Under the pieces are notes generated by a model. The model was not told the origin of the DNA and did not search any database. It saw only the letters and a list, made by a program, of their open reading frames with translations. From Hirudinaria manillensis (taxonomy: Eukaryota > Annelida > Clitellata > Hirudinida > Hirudinidae), in contig CM067537.1 in assembly GCA_034509925.1 (NCBI GenBank), positions 5,580,001 to 5,644,000 of the forward strand: a stretch of 64,000 bases of DNA, read 5' to 3'. This document shows positions 1 to 12,574 of the stretch, in pieces. Positions within the stretch are counted from its first letter, which is position 1. Each line of letters begins with the position of its first letter. The position numbers and the translations under genes were made by a program.

Positions 1-367
1 TTATTGTTATTATGATTATGATTATTATTGTTATTGTTATTATTATTATTAATAACAATAAGTTACTATAAATAAATAATTATTTATTAATACTCCAACC
101 ATTAACAATTAAATTTGGGCAACACCAATAACGATGGTATCAACAACAAAGTCAAAAACTGCTCTCAAGATGCGAACAATAATTTTAATAATTATTAATA
201 AATTACTAATAATTTAATTAATATGTAATTTATTAATATTTATATAATTAATAATAATAATATTATATAATAATAATTAATAATTATATAATAATATAAT
301 TATATAATATTATTATTATATAATTATTAATTTAAAAAATATTAAAACGAAAACAAATAAAACGTAC

Positions 368-628
368 CGTTGTACGTTTGACTCTGCGTACTGATACCGT
401 CGACTCTTAGGGTCGAGTTATAGTAATAGTTGTTCCTCACGAAGTTGATCACGTGATACGTGACGTCATCGACCCTCACCGAACTTCGGAATTCAAACTT
501 TGATTCGTCAACTCCGTGCTTGACGACCACCCTGCCTTTGTTCTGATGGTGAAGACGATGACGATGATGATGAAGAAGGTGATGATGATGATGATGATGA
601 CGATGATGAAGACGATGACGATGATGAT

Positions 629-660
<32 letters not shown>

Positions 661-3297
661 TGGTGATGGCAATGATGATGATGATGACGACGATGATTAT
701 TGTTATCGCCTTTATGCTCGTGATGACGACGACGACGACGACGATGATAAAGATGTCTTTTTTTTGAAAGGACTATTAACAATGACGCCTTACGACAGAT
801 GTTATTAATTTTTGTTTTTGAATGAGAAAAAACATTTTTTATTATTTATTTATAATTTATTATTTATTTTTTATCGCTATTTAATATTCCAGAAAGGAGA
901 TAAATTAAATTGATAAAATAATATTAAATGAATAATTTGATAATAACAACAACAACAGCAATGATGATGTTGACGATGATGATGATGGTGATGATGATGA
1001 TCATTGATGTTGACGATGATGATGGTGATCATTAATGATAGTTCTAATTAAAAATAATAAGCAAGCAATAAAATAAACCAGACCAATGAAACCGACAGAA
1101 ATCCACGTGGTTGAACTGCCGAAAGAATCCTGAGAATTTCTCCGTTCTTCTGTGACGTCAGCAAACCAAATGCCATCTTGTCTTCTGAGGTGACCTTGTG
1201 ACGTACTTCCTGTTGTCTGATCACGTGATCACTTTGAAGGCTCAGAGTTATGTGTCCGCCGGAGAAAGAATACGTTAATCCGTCTGTGACGACGATGACG
1301 GCGATGACGACTGAGACGATGTTGGCGATGATGACGATGACGATGGCGATGATGACGATGATGGTGATGACGGTGATGATAATGATGATGATGGTGAGAC
1401 ATTTGATCATTGGCTGACTTAATGAGGTAAACTTTCATGAATCGTGGAGGGGGGAGGTTTGATAAAAATCATCCGTTAATTAAGGTAATAAATTTAAATC
1501 AATTAAAAAGAATTTAAATATTATTTAATAAAAATATCGAATTAAAATCGTGACGTCATACAATGACATCAGCTCAGAAAGTCAGTAACTTCAGCAAGAT
1601 CAAAATTTTCTGCGAAATTAGAGAATGAAAAAAAGGAAGTGAATGAAAAAAAAAGAAGAATAAATGAATGAATGAACAATAATCATTGTCCCTCATGTGG
1701 TCACATCTCATAGTCGAATAATTGGTTCGCTGGAGACCGGCATCAGCTTCTGTGAGGAATTTTAATGAGGGTTTTAAGAAACTGTACAAAGAGGACGGAC
1801 GGATGGACGAATGGAAGGATGGACGGATGGATGGATGGATGGACGGACGGATGGATGGATGGATGGATGATGGATGGACGGATGGATGGATGGTCGGATT
1901 TCTTCAATGAATGAAACAAGTACAATAAATAATGTATTAAGTTTTAAATTTAAAATTGTATACTAAATTATTAACTAACCTATTTATTATTAACTAATTC
2001 ATCATATCCTAAATATAATTTGTTGCGATAAATTAGAAATACAAATCATTCGCAAATGATGGACTGAAAAATGCCGAGGATAAAAAGAAGAAGAAGAAAG
2101 AATTGACGGCGTAGTTTTAATGGTCTTCGGTTTGAGTCCATCTCTTGCGAGTTCAGTGGAGCGTGACGAGAGGTCAAGACATTGTCAAGCGATAGTATTC
2201 ACATCTGAGGAAAACCTACTCCTTCTTCCGTTGCACTGCCTCTATAGCCGAGATGACGACGATGACGATGGAGATGACAATGATGATGATGATGATGACG
2301 ATGATGATGATGGCAACATTGATGACGACGACGACAACAACGATGATATAATGGTGGATAGATGAGTGGTTAGTTGTTGCATTTATTTTGCTTTATTTCT
2401 AGCTAACTCTCGATTATTGGACAATCACCATCATCATCACCAACACCATCATCGTCATCATCATCATCGTCATCGACGTGGTTGTCATCATCATCATCAT
2501 TACATCACTATCGTCATCATCGTCGTCATCATCATCAGCGCTGACCCACCTTCGTGACACCTATTTCCAACGAAGGTGGTGAGTGAACAATCGCATTGAA
2601 ATCCCTGCCAGCCTTGGATGCAACTTCCACCATTGAAACAGGATTCTTCGGTGCATTCCCTCACCGGATCTGCTCCGGAGTTATCAATGAAAATTATAAC
2701 TTATCATATTAATCATCATATTTATTAGTTAATTAATAAATTATTATTATTATTATTAATAATACAATTATTTTTAAGTGTCATTTTTAACAATATTTAA
2801 TGACAATTAGGCTCTAATTTATTAGAAATATTATGAATTTACAAATTATTTTACATTCAAATTATTTAACATTTAAAAAAAATGCATTTGAAATATATTT
2901 AATAATTTAATTAATTTACATGCTATTTTTGAATTTTTCAACGCCCCTGTAGCTCACGCGCAAGGCGCTATATAAATTACATATTATTATTATTTATTAT
3001 TATTTATTATTATTATTATCATTATTATTATTATTATTATTATTAAAAATTATTTATTTAATTATTTCAACTAAATGTAAATATAAAACAAAAGCTGACG
3101 AAAGATTCTATGAAGAATACTTACTTAATTCTCAAAATTATGTTTTAAAATAATTAAAATTAAATTGTAATTGTTTTTTCTTTAAAAGACGTTTAAAAGT
3201 TTAAAATATTTTTTATAATTTCAATACCACCTGCAAATTATTTACATGGGTCCTGCAGCCGAGTGTCAAAGGTATTCATTATTAATTTGTAAGTTAT

Positions 3298-3347
<50 letters not shown>

Positions 3348-6320
3348 AAATAATTAAATAAATAAATAAATAATATAATTTATAATTATATTACAATTTA
3401 TTGTTATGTTATGGATTGTAATTGTATCGATTCATAAATATGATACATTGTGACGACATAAACAAACATGAAGCCTACGTAAACATGCAAGAATTAGAAC
3501 GCTGTTGATTTCCGGAACTGATTGTACTTTGAAATTTTTTAAATTTATAATCTACAATTTAATGTTATTTTATGACTGCAAGTGGAGTAAACTTATTAAT
3601 TATGAAAGATTGAATGAAAGAATAGAAAAAAAATAAAAATACTCCACAACACGTTGCAACACACAGCAACGTCTGATCTCAATTTAGAACCAGAGGGATG
3701 AAAGTACAACATATTGTCGTTTCCCTAGGGAGACAACCTCGAAACATCACCTCACGTGCACGGTTTCGGGACGCTTTCATTTGAATTTCTCTAATTTTTC
3801 AAACTATTTATGACCTTCTCGGTATTTATTTTGCAATTCTGCAACATGTTGCAGATGAATTCGTGGGTGTTGTATTGTTGCTGTTGTTGGTAATTATCGT
3901 CGGATGAATTATTTTAAACTAGCAATTGAGCTTGAGATATTGCAAATTAAATTATTTTGAATGCAAATAATAATTGATTTATAATTTAAATGAAAATAAT
4001 TATATTTAATAGAATAATTTATATCCTTTGAAACGCAAGGTGAATTTATTGAAGATGTTCATTGGTGCGCAAGAAGTTTTTTTTAGCGCAACAATTGACA
4101 ACTTTTTCTCATGTGTTTCCAGACATCAGTTTAACTTCGCAACAACGGCAACAAAACATCAACAAAACAACAACATCAACAACAACAACCACAACAACAT
4201 CAACAACAACAACCACAACAACATCAACAACAACAGCCACGAGCGTTCAAAGCGATAAAATCAGAGGAGATGTTTTAATCGAAAGAAACTGCAAGAAATA
4301 TAAATATATAAATATAAATATATAAATAAAAATATAATAAAATAAAAATATAATAAAAAATTAATGCTATGAAATAAAAAAAAAATAAATAAAAACGTGG
4401 CAAAGAAATGTGAAATTAAAGGATTGAAATGTTCATGATTATCTGAAAGGAAGCAACAACTGATGACTGAACAAGACATTTTTTAAAGTCTTACGTCATC
4501 GTCCGCATAAACCGCCTTGGAATTTTAAAGGATTGAAAAGAAAATGAAGGAATTACCTCGGAAGAATGTTTTAAAAGAAATTATAAATTTAATTAAACGA
4601 TTATTCGGGGAAATAAAATTGAATAAAATGCTTTTTTGTGGATTTTCTGGATCTGGAAAAGCAACAATTTTCATAAATGAATCTTAATAAATCGTCCTTT
4701 TTTGAAATTCAGAAAGGAAACGATTTTTAAAGAAATTCTAAATAAATCCGATAAAATATAAGATTACAAATTATAAAATTATAAATAAATTCAAATATAT
4801 TAAATAAAAACTATACAGACAGAATTAATTTTCTAATAATTAATTAATTATTGTAATTAATTTCATAATAAATATTTCCAAAGAAACGAAAGTTTTGAAA
4901 ATATTTATTTTGAACTCATATGAGATCAGTGTGACGTCTAGTGAGACTTTTCTTTATTATCACCTGTGATGGTGATAATAATCACCTTTTAATAATATTT
5001 TTATTAAATACAAGTTACAAACAATTAAGCATTATTATATAATATTAAATAAATATTATTAAAAGGTGATATTTTCAAAAATCACAGTCCAAGGCCACAT
5101 TTCAACATGATAACCTTTTATCAAAGCGGAGTGATCTGAAAGCCCATTCATATTGATTAGACAATTATTACGTCATAGTTAAATTAAAATTGAAATTAAA
5201 ACATTTTTGATCGAAAACAAAACGCACCCTTGCATCCAATGGCAACGTCTTGTTTGTATTCCTCGTAAACAATGGCTTTTCCCACCTCTATCAGGTTGGA
5301 CTCACCTCCGTCCAAATCCAAGGACGCCAAGCATCCCTGGTAACCCCTGCTGGACAAAATCTCCACCGGCAGTTCCAAGAAGTACTCGCCTGGCACGCCA
5401 CCCACGTAGAATTCCTCGGCAAGTTCAAAGTTCAAGTTCGTTTTGGAGTCAGGGTCAAGATTGTCAAATCTGTTTTTTTTTTTAATTTTGCAAATTGAAA
5501 ACGGAAAATGTTGAAACGAAATTTTAGAAATTCCTTAATTAGACGCTTAAAATTAGAAACAAACTTTTGAAATATATTCGTATAAATTTATTTCTTACCA
5601 TTTAAAAATTATTACAACAATATTACATAATTTCTAGTAATAATAATACTAATATTATAATGTTTACGAGGAATATAATATTGTTGTAATATAATATTAT
5701 AATCTAACTTATAATTATTATTATTAATAATAATAACACTTTAATTTATTAATGTTAACATGTTAGTTAATTAGTAATAATTCATAAATGAATCTATAAT
5801 GTCTATAATCTTAGTCTCCAAGCTTACTTTGCAATGTCGTCGACTCTCAAGATGTGTTGATTGAGTGTTGGCCTAAGGACTCCAACGCTGTGCCATTTGT
5901 TGTCCGCCAGAGACCCCTCGTCCGAAGCTGCCACCATGTGACTCGTGTCACCCCCTACCCTGTAAACGTAACGAATGGCCCCGCCCACCAACTCTAGGGC
6001 CAGAAAGTCAACCGGCGGTCGGTAATTAAAAGCACTTCGTGATTGGTCGGTCAGGTTTTTGTAGGTCACGTTGGTATTGTTGTCCTCGTAAGACTCTTCG
6101 GACTTCTTCCAGTTGGTTATTCTCGACCCAGATGCATACATAATGAGGCCGTCACCGAAGGATGTTTTGAATAGGAAGTAGATGCTGAACGTGTCTCGTA
6201 TTTCCAGCGTGGTCAGCATGAACGACTGAGGTGACTTGAAGTGAAGGGGATGAACGACGGAGTGGGGTGATGATGATGACGACGACGAAGATGATGATGA
6301 CGATGACGACGACTCCTCTG
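368..6320 (-). CDS. NRXN: neurexin, 3' part (LNS5, EGF, LNS6), runs off left edge
   Basis: Presynaptic adhesion receptor, type I membrane protein. Exons on the minus strand, in transcript order: 6320-5828 (LNS5 first half), 5469-5228 (LNS5 second half, with FYVGGVP and [11 protein letters not shown]), 2672-2550 (EGF, 41 codons, phase 1 at both ends, [18 protein letters not shown]), 1283 to about 1085 (LNS6 start, [16 protein letters not shown] then [17 protein letters not shown]), and about 543-368 (LNS6 middle, [14 protein letters not shown], ending at a GTACGT donor). The order LNS-EGF-LNS is that of the C-terminal alpha-neurexin cassette. Phases fit across 5828/5469 and 5228/2672; the donor of the first LNS6 exon is not certain. 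The rest of LNS6, the stalk, the helix and the tail must lie left of position 1; earlier LNS/EGF repeats were not found in the window. The LNS5 exon opens with a run of about 15 serines encoded by a TCN microsatellite, which is odd for this conserved family. Confidence 0.85.
541..755. repeat. GAT-rich trinucleotide tract
   Basis: Dense imperfect GAT/GAC/GAA triplets directly upstream (minus strand) of the last visible neurexin exon, so the acceptor of that exon is embedded in the repeat. His-, Met- and Asp-rich open frames here are products of the repeat. Confidence 0.8.
1286..1402. repeat. GAT/GAC trinucleotide tract at a neurexin acceptor
   Basis: Imperfect GAT triplets that run right up to the acceptor (minus-strand CAG just above position 1283) of the first LNS6 exon. 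The pyrimidine tract of that acceptor is made of repeat units (GTCATC). Confidence 0.75.
1796..1905. repeat. GGAT/GGAC tetranucleotide array
   Basis: Tandem GGAT with scattered GGAC units in a neurexin intron. Open frames such as MDGWMDG or HPSIHPS across it are artefacts. Confidence 0.9.
2251..2536. repeat. GAT then ATC trinucleotide tracts beside the neurexin EGF exon
   Basis: A GAT-rich run (2251-2360) is followed by a run of the complementary sense (CAT/ATC, 2425-2536), about 60 bp apart. The pair could fold into a hairpin. The right end lies a few bases beyond the donor of the EGF exon. Confidence 0.7.
2941..3056 (+). repeat. probable SINE/LINE 3' tail with ATT repeats
   Basis: A short GC-richer block (CCCCTGTAGCTCACGCGCAA) is followed by GGCGCTATATAAAT and then ATT/ATTT repeats. 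A GCGCTATATAAAT block leading into an (ATT)n tail is a common end of L2/CR1-type LINEs and the SINEs that borrow their tails. Family assignment is from memory of that motif only. Confidence 0.5.
3297..3373. repeat. TAAA tetranucleotide array
   Basis: About 17 AAAT units with two AATT interruptions, in a neurexin intron. Confidence 0.85.
4141..4246. repeat. CAA/ATC minisatellite, about 27-bp unit
   Basis: Three copies of a unit built from CAACAACATCAACAACAAC and similar, in the intron between the LNS5 and EGF exons. The Asn- or Thr-rich frames across it are read-through of the repeat. Confidence 0.75.
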
Positions 6321-7038
6321 CTGTAAAAGTCATATTATAATTTTTACTTGTGCAACTTTGGACGATTTATAACTCTCGCAGCAAGTATGTTTGGACAAGT
6401 TGTTATAAGTTCAAGTTATAAGTACAGTATTACGTTATTATAAGTATAATATAAAGTTATTATAAGTCCAATCTCAAGTTATTATGAGAATGTCTTAATT
6501 AATTAATACACATGGTTAATGTTTTTGAAATAATTGATATTTGACAAGGTATTTAATTAATATTAATGATGTTAATAACAATTATTTCGAATTTAGGAAC
6601 GATCAAAATGAACCTTAAATAGATTATTATTAATAATAATAATAATTAATTAATTAATAATTAAGAGAGTCACTTAACTATTGATTTCAAATAAATTAAT
6701 TAAACTGTTAATTGAAACATATAATCTCTTTAATTCCGACCTTTGAACTCTTGAGGAGATGAACGGAAGAAAAGACAGAGGATGAAAATGAAGACGTGAA
6801 ATGCGCAACAATCCATGATAATACTTTCTAATTTTACTTTCTTAATTCATGAATAATTTAAATTTAATCTTTAATTAAAATTTAATCGACCAAAATAGTT
6901 TTTTTTTCGACATCGGCATCATAAGTTATCATATAAATGAATAATTATGAATAATTACAGCCTATTAATTATTCCTAATTATTTTTCTCATTAATTTCTG
7001 ATCAACGTAGGCGTCAAGTGACGTAACTTGAGTGGTTC

Positions 7039-7052
7039 GTTACCATGGCAAC
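7039..7052. promoter_or_regulatory. RFX X-box motif
   Basis: GTTACCATGGCAAC is a perfect inverted-repeat X-box of the type bound by RFX transcription factors. A half-site (CCATGGCAAC) follows at 7081-7090. Function is inferred from the motif alone. Confidence 0.45.
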
Positions 7053-7103
7053 CTAATGACTGGACCTTAGTTTCGGAGTTCCATGGCAACGAGGACCCCC
7101 GTC

Positions 7104-7111
7104 CTTTTATA
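7104..7111 (-). promoter_or_regulatory. TATA-box-like motif
   Basis: TATAAAAG on the minus strand inside a CpG-containing patch (7060-7160) and about 55 bp upstream of the X-box in the minus direction. It could be an internal promoter for a shorter neurexin transcript, as beta-neurexins have in other animals, but no first exon was found between it and the LNS5 exon. Confidence 0.25.
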
Positions 7112-9327
7112 AGAACGTGCACCGACCACGACGCGCGCCAAACACGGGACCACCGTGGTTGTCCGAAGTTTATTTTTAATGTTTTCATCTTGTTCATTTA
7201 AGATAATGATATAGTCATTGTATTTTTGTGTGATATTCTTATGTTTACTGCTTATTTTGGCAATTTTAGTAGATGTTTAATAATCAAAATAATTAACTCA
7301 TTAACGATTTAAATTATGAACATAATTATCATAATTATCAGTCAAAGGTCATAATTATCATAGGTATCAGTCAAAGGTCAAAGGTACGAATGTTAATTCT
7401 AAAATATCGCTATCAATAAAATTACCAGCTGAAATTATGAACATGAACTCAAAATGATATTTATCAAATCGAAACATAAAATATATAACATATAAAATAT
7501 CACATAAAAATATAAACATCTCCAATATAAAATGAATTCCCCTTAAAAATGACGAATTAAAAAATATATTTTAAACATTATTTTATTAATTTTTCATCTT
7601 AAAAGGAAAATGTTTTTTAGAAACAAACGTTTTTGCAATTAGGAAAGAACCACGGTCAACCAGGGATGCATTAAGATCTTGGGGGGTCGTTAGTTAATAT
7701 TATTTATTGGCTAAATATAATTAATAAAATTTATAATAATAATAATAATAAGTTAATTTATATTAATAATATAGCATTAATATTATTAGTAAATATAAAA
7801 TAATAATAATTTTGTTAATAATAAAAATAAATTTAAAATTATATTATAATTTAATTCTTGAGAAATTATTTACCAGTGACCAATCGCTACAACTTTGGCT
7901 GACATTTTGAAAAGAACTCGACTGTTTATTTGTTTTAAAATTTCATTTATTTTATTAACTTTATGATTATATTTGTTGTTATTATTATTATTGTTACTAT
8001 TATTATTATTACTATTATTAATATTATTATTATTAATATTATTAAACTTGTTTTTATAAATAATGCAGACAATTGAAGATTATAATTGGCCATCATTCGT
8101 TTGAACTGAAATAAAAATAAATAATTGAATAAAAATGACAGAATAATAAAAACTCCAAAACATGTTCCACGTGATTGCTCCATGTGGAAGAGGGTCATTC
8201 GAGTGCAATGACATTGACATTAACTTCCAGGATGACACGGATATGGAATTCTTTGAGTTCTTCGGGGACCATTTTATATTTTTAAACAATAAATTTATCA
8301 AATTATTAAGTAATAATTATTAATTTAGTTATGATATTATTACTGTTATTTAAATTAAATTATTATATTAAATTAATAATTTAAAATTTATTATTTTATA
8401 TATCGTAATTAACAAACGCATTAATCACATTGAACATAAAAATACAGACATTTTTTGACAGCTTTTACCAGAAGCTTCTATGAATCACACGCACGCTTAG
8501 GTCGAGTTTGATCTCGTACAACCTTTGAACTTTGACCTCTCAGTCGTGAATGATGGAAGCGATCGGTCAAACGCTTTTTTCTTTCACTGTTCACTCGGTT
8601 TTCATTTCATTCCACAGATGTCAGGAAATTATGACAACCGTTTGAATTTCAAAACATTCTGCAATGAGAATTATTTGATATTTCAAAAAATAATTTTAAA
8701 TTTATTTATTTTTTTATTTTACACTTGAAAATACATTTCCATTTAATGTTATTTAAATTATTTAGTTTGATTTTTATATTATCGTTGATGTTATTTTATT
8801 AAACCAACTTTTTAAGAAATAATTTTCTAGCAATTTATTGTCAATTTCAGTAAAATATGTGGCTAATACGCACTGAAAAGCTGTATTTGGAATAAAAGAC
8901 CAAATCTTATCTGCTCTGTATGTTTTGAAATTTATGGACCACAATTTAAAAAAAAATGATTAGAGGTGACGACGATGACGATGACGATGATGATGACGAT
9001 AATAATGTCATATTTAAGCATAATTAAAGATTATTATTATGTACGATTAGTCCCATCCTCTGTCAAAATAAATCTCGTTTTCAAAAAATAAATTTTTTAA
9101 ACATCGTAACATCAACGAAACCTAGTACGGAATAAATAAAATAAAATAAATAAATGAAATAAAAATAAATAAAATTACAAAGTCAAGCAATGGAAAGGTC
9201 CAAAAAAGTTATAATAAATTATTGCTTCCAACCATAGACCGTGAAGCGAATCAAGGAAGGAGAATTTTGTAATCATAATAAAAAAAAGATGATAATAATA
9301 TTATCAACAACAAAAACAACAGTAGAC

Positions 9328-9459
<132 letters not shown>

Positions 9460-10325
9460 TTGCTATTATCATTCTGTGATAGGCACAAAATGAAATATGA
9501 GAATTAAAAAATGAGCGACTTGATTTAAACGAGTTAAAGAAACAAATTATATTTAATGAATTTAGAAATATAGACATTTTAAAACATAACCAGCGTTCAA
9601 AGTTGAGATTTTAATGCGATTAATAAATTTAAGATATTATTTTTGTTTTAAATTTCTGTATTTTATGGTATGTCGACTATAAATTATTGTAATACTTTAG
9701 TCATTAGTAATACATTAGTAATAATTTAGTCATATTTATCAACAAAAATTATTCATAAATCCTGAATAACTTCGTGCGTTTTAATACTAAAATGAATTGA
9801 TTTGCTCATGAAATAATTACTCTTTATTCAACAATTTCTTTAATAAATTTAAATATTATCAATTTATCACACCAAATCAGCTTAACTATAAACAATATAT
9901 TATAGCACTTTGTTTAAGAATATTGCTATAAATGTTTTAAAATCAACCCAATTTCCGAGAAGTAATCCATAAATATGAAATAAAAATAACAGGTGAAAAT
10001 TAATGAAAAGCCTGACATCTATCGAATGGATTTTATTTTCCATTCCACGGAAATTGTTGCCACAAAGAAAGGATGGCAGCCATGATATTGTGGATTGATT
10101 TCAAATCAACCAATCACGTCCAATCTAATATTTTATTGGATGAAATTCCGGGAATTCTCGAAAGTTTATAAATAGATCTGCTAGATATTTATGATATCGA
10201 ATAATTCATAAATAGATCATAAAATTATGAACAGCTTTTACTATAAAAAGCTTTGAATACAAGATTTTCTTGGTCGAATTATTCTGATTTTAGCTTTAAA
10301 ATAGTTCTTAATTTAGCAACAAATT

Positions 10326-11545
10326 ATGAGCTTCAAGACTTTCTTCGTCTTTGTGATCATAATTGGTGAGCACTATAATGAATTATCATGTATTTAGCAA
10401 TAACAATTATTATTGTAAATATTAAATATAAAATTATAAATAAACACAAGTTGTATCTAACAATTAGTAAGTCATGATTATAGTGTTTCAATAAAAATGC
10501 GTGACTAATAATAAAATTTGACACTAGGTTATGCACACCCATCGCCAAAGTGCTACCTGTCATTGTCAAGGGGTGATGGCCAATCCCTTTGTAGGACGGG
10601 AGGTCCACAGAACATCAACGACCTCATTTATGAATTTGTCAACCTCTTCTTGGGTCGTTCACTAACCACCCAAACGCCACCCATCGACCGCACCTTCGAC
10701 CCTAAAACCACCCCCTCATCCACGACAACAACATCAACAACGACCGTGGATCGAAAATTGCTGAACTTTCCTTCTGTTGTTCGTCTCTTGGAGGTCATTT
10801 CAAAGTTGTTCGGCAATAACTCCTTATTGGCCGATATGCTTCATCGGAGGCTCGACGCCGACCAATCGGAGAACGACACTATCGTGACGTCATTTCCTTT
10901 CGAATCCCAAGATGGCTGCCACGACGCGATTTCCTTCTGCGCCTTCGTCTGCAGCTTCATGCAGGAAAACAAATGTCGAGGTTTCAATTTCATGGAGAAT
11001 ACGAAAACATGCGATTGGTCGTACGAAGGAGCAGATGAAGTGTTCGGTGTGGTCCAAGGGTGTCAGTTTTATGGGGTGAGGTCACTGCTATGGCGGATCG
11101 GATTCTAAGTTCAGTTTTCAGCCATTAGCTTTGGCGCTATTTTTTTTTGTGTCAGATTTAAGTTATCGTTTTGGGGTATTTTAATATTATTTTTTAAAGT
11201 TTTTTATTATCTCGGCAAACATTAGACAAGAATTAGTATTAATATTGTTAAATTATTGTTATGATTGTCATAATTATTAATATTATGATAGTTATTGTTA
11301 TTATATTTGTTATTATTATTAATATTATTATTAGATAGAATTACATAAATTGTTTTAATAATAATGAATATTATTGCAAATAAAAATTCTATAAAAAAAT
11401 ATGACTTTTTCGCTCTATTTGATGACGTAATCTTTAACTTCAGGACTCCCGATATTTCAACGAGATGACGTCATTCATCCCTGCAAACGTCACTCCATCC
11501 GTTAGTGGAAGAAATTCGAGTGTGTTTGCATGGATTTTAAATTAA
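10326..11545 (+). CDS. small secreted PAN/apple-like protein
   Basis: Three exons give a continuous frame of 229 residues: 10326-10365, 10528-11075 and 11444-11545. Exon 1 encodes MSFKTFFVFVIIIG, a signal peptide, and ends at G/GTGAGC in phase 1; exon 2 begins after CACTAG. Exon 2 carries a Thr/Ser linker (about residues 65-80) and a Cys-rich stretch CHDAISFCAFVCSFMQ followed by CRGFNFMENTKTC and GCQFYG, the C..C...C....CxGFxF....C spacing seen in PAN/apple domains. Reading past exon 2 also reaches a stop at 11108, but the GGG/GTGAGG at 11075 is a strong donor and the next exon after TTAACTTCAG stays in frame. The product is probably secreted, since no membrane helix is seen. PAN domains bind protein or carbohydrate; the ligand is unknown. 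Confidence 0.65.
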
Positions 11546-11559
11546 AATTATATTACATT

Positions 11560-11705
11560 TTATTATTTATTAATATTATTCTATTATTTATTATTATTAT
11601 TCTATTATTTATTACTATTATTTTATTATTTACTATTATTATTTTATTATTTATTATTATTATTTTATTATTTATTATTATTATTTTATTATTTAAATTA
11701 TTTGT
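11560..11705. repeat. ATT-rich tandem repeat, about 27-bp period
   Basis: Repeated blocks of TTATTTATTATTATTATTTTA just after the PAN-like gene. No coding potential beyond Ile/Leu runs. Confidence 0.8.
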
Positions 11706-11855
11706 ATCGGTTTAAAATGGTTTATAATTAATTAAGATGACATTTTAAACTACATTTAAGAAAACTTTGATTCAAAGTGAATATTATTGATCATAAAATT
11801 CCGAGCCAATTAAAATGATATAAAATAATATTTAATTTTAAACTTTAGAATTCTA

Positions 11856-11861
11856 AATAAA
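11856..11861 (+). terminator. poly(A) signal candidate for the PAN-like gene
   Basis: AATAAA about 310 bp after the predicted stop codon at 11545. Its position between two convergent genes fits 3' end formation. Confidence 0.35.
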
Positions 11862-12198
11862 AACATAATTCCATAACTCCAAATGAGACACAACCGTACA
11901 ACCTTACAACGTACAAGACGTGTCTCATTAAGGAACTGATTTGAAACTCTTCAAAGCTGCATTTTGATTGAAGGAGTGGATTTGTTTCCATCTGCTTCTT
12001 GTTATCGTTGGGTTGTTGATAATGGCTGAGCAATCATTATCACGACCAGCACGATGATCTCAGCCCAATGTTATTACGTACGCGTGGTTTATTGTCATCA
12101 TTATAAACACAACGTCATCTCATTATCGCCAAATTCGACGTCGCCGTCAATAAATCCATTTCATGACGACCACCCCAAAAAAAAACATTCCATTTTTT

Positions 12199-12204
12199 TT
12201 TATT
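12199..12204 (-). terminator. poly(A) signal candidate for the convergent minus gene
   Basis: AATAAA on the minus strand about 75 bp past the stop codon of the 12.3-kb terminal exon. Confidence 0.4.
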
Positions 12205-12275
12205 CTTTGAATATAAAAATAAATAAATAAAAAAATAAATAAAAAGAAATCATTTAAAACAAAAGAGAAAAATGT

Positions 12276-12479
12276 TTACAGCTTCGTGTCCAGAGCTGTT
12301 TTCGAAATCTTCGATGCCAAAGAATGGACATTGTAAAGCATTTCGTGCAGCAGTTTTTCGACAGTAATTGGCCTCATTTTCTTGAAGTCCATGATCGTCT
12401 GCGAAGTGCTTTCAAATAATTTCCCGCCATTTGGGAACCGTTGGCCCATCACGGCTTCCGTACTGGAAGCATTCGGACC
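12276..12479 (-). CDS. terminal exon of an unidentified gene
   Basis: An open stretch of 67 codons ends at TAA (12278-12276). It is preceded by a TTAG acceptor at 12480 and read in phase 0. It is clearly GC-richer and less repetitive than its surroundings. The peptide includes FPNGGKLFESTSQ, FKKMRPITVEKLLHEML and ASKISKTALDTKL, a probable C-terminal helix. It has no start codon, so upstream exons must lie to the right; none could be linked with confidence. I do not recognise the family. Confidence 0.45.
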   Translation of the reverse strand, partial: GPNASSTEAVMGQRFPNGGKLFESTSQTIMDFKKMRPITVEKLLHEMLYNVHSLASKISKTALDTKL

Positions 12480-12543
12480 CTAAGATTCGTCCAATGGTCG
12501 TAAAAACCCGCATAAAATAATTAATTAATAACTGCCTTAATAA

Positions 12544-12574
<31 letters not shown>

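Noticed and set aside
342..782. 146-codon His-rich minus frame as an independent gene
   Set aside because: Only the part 368-543 is real (a neurexin LNS6 exon); the rest is GAT repeat in the intron.
8165..8275. Possible exon with CGRGSFECNDIDINF on plus or VPEELKEFHIRVIL on minus
   Set aside because: Both strands open, no convincing splice pair and no family match, so not called.
11076..11108. C-terminus VRSLLWRIGF for the PAN-like protein
   Set aside because: Read-through of a strong GTGAGG donor; splicing to 11444 keeps the frame. Retained only as an alternative.
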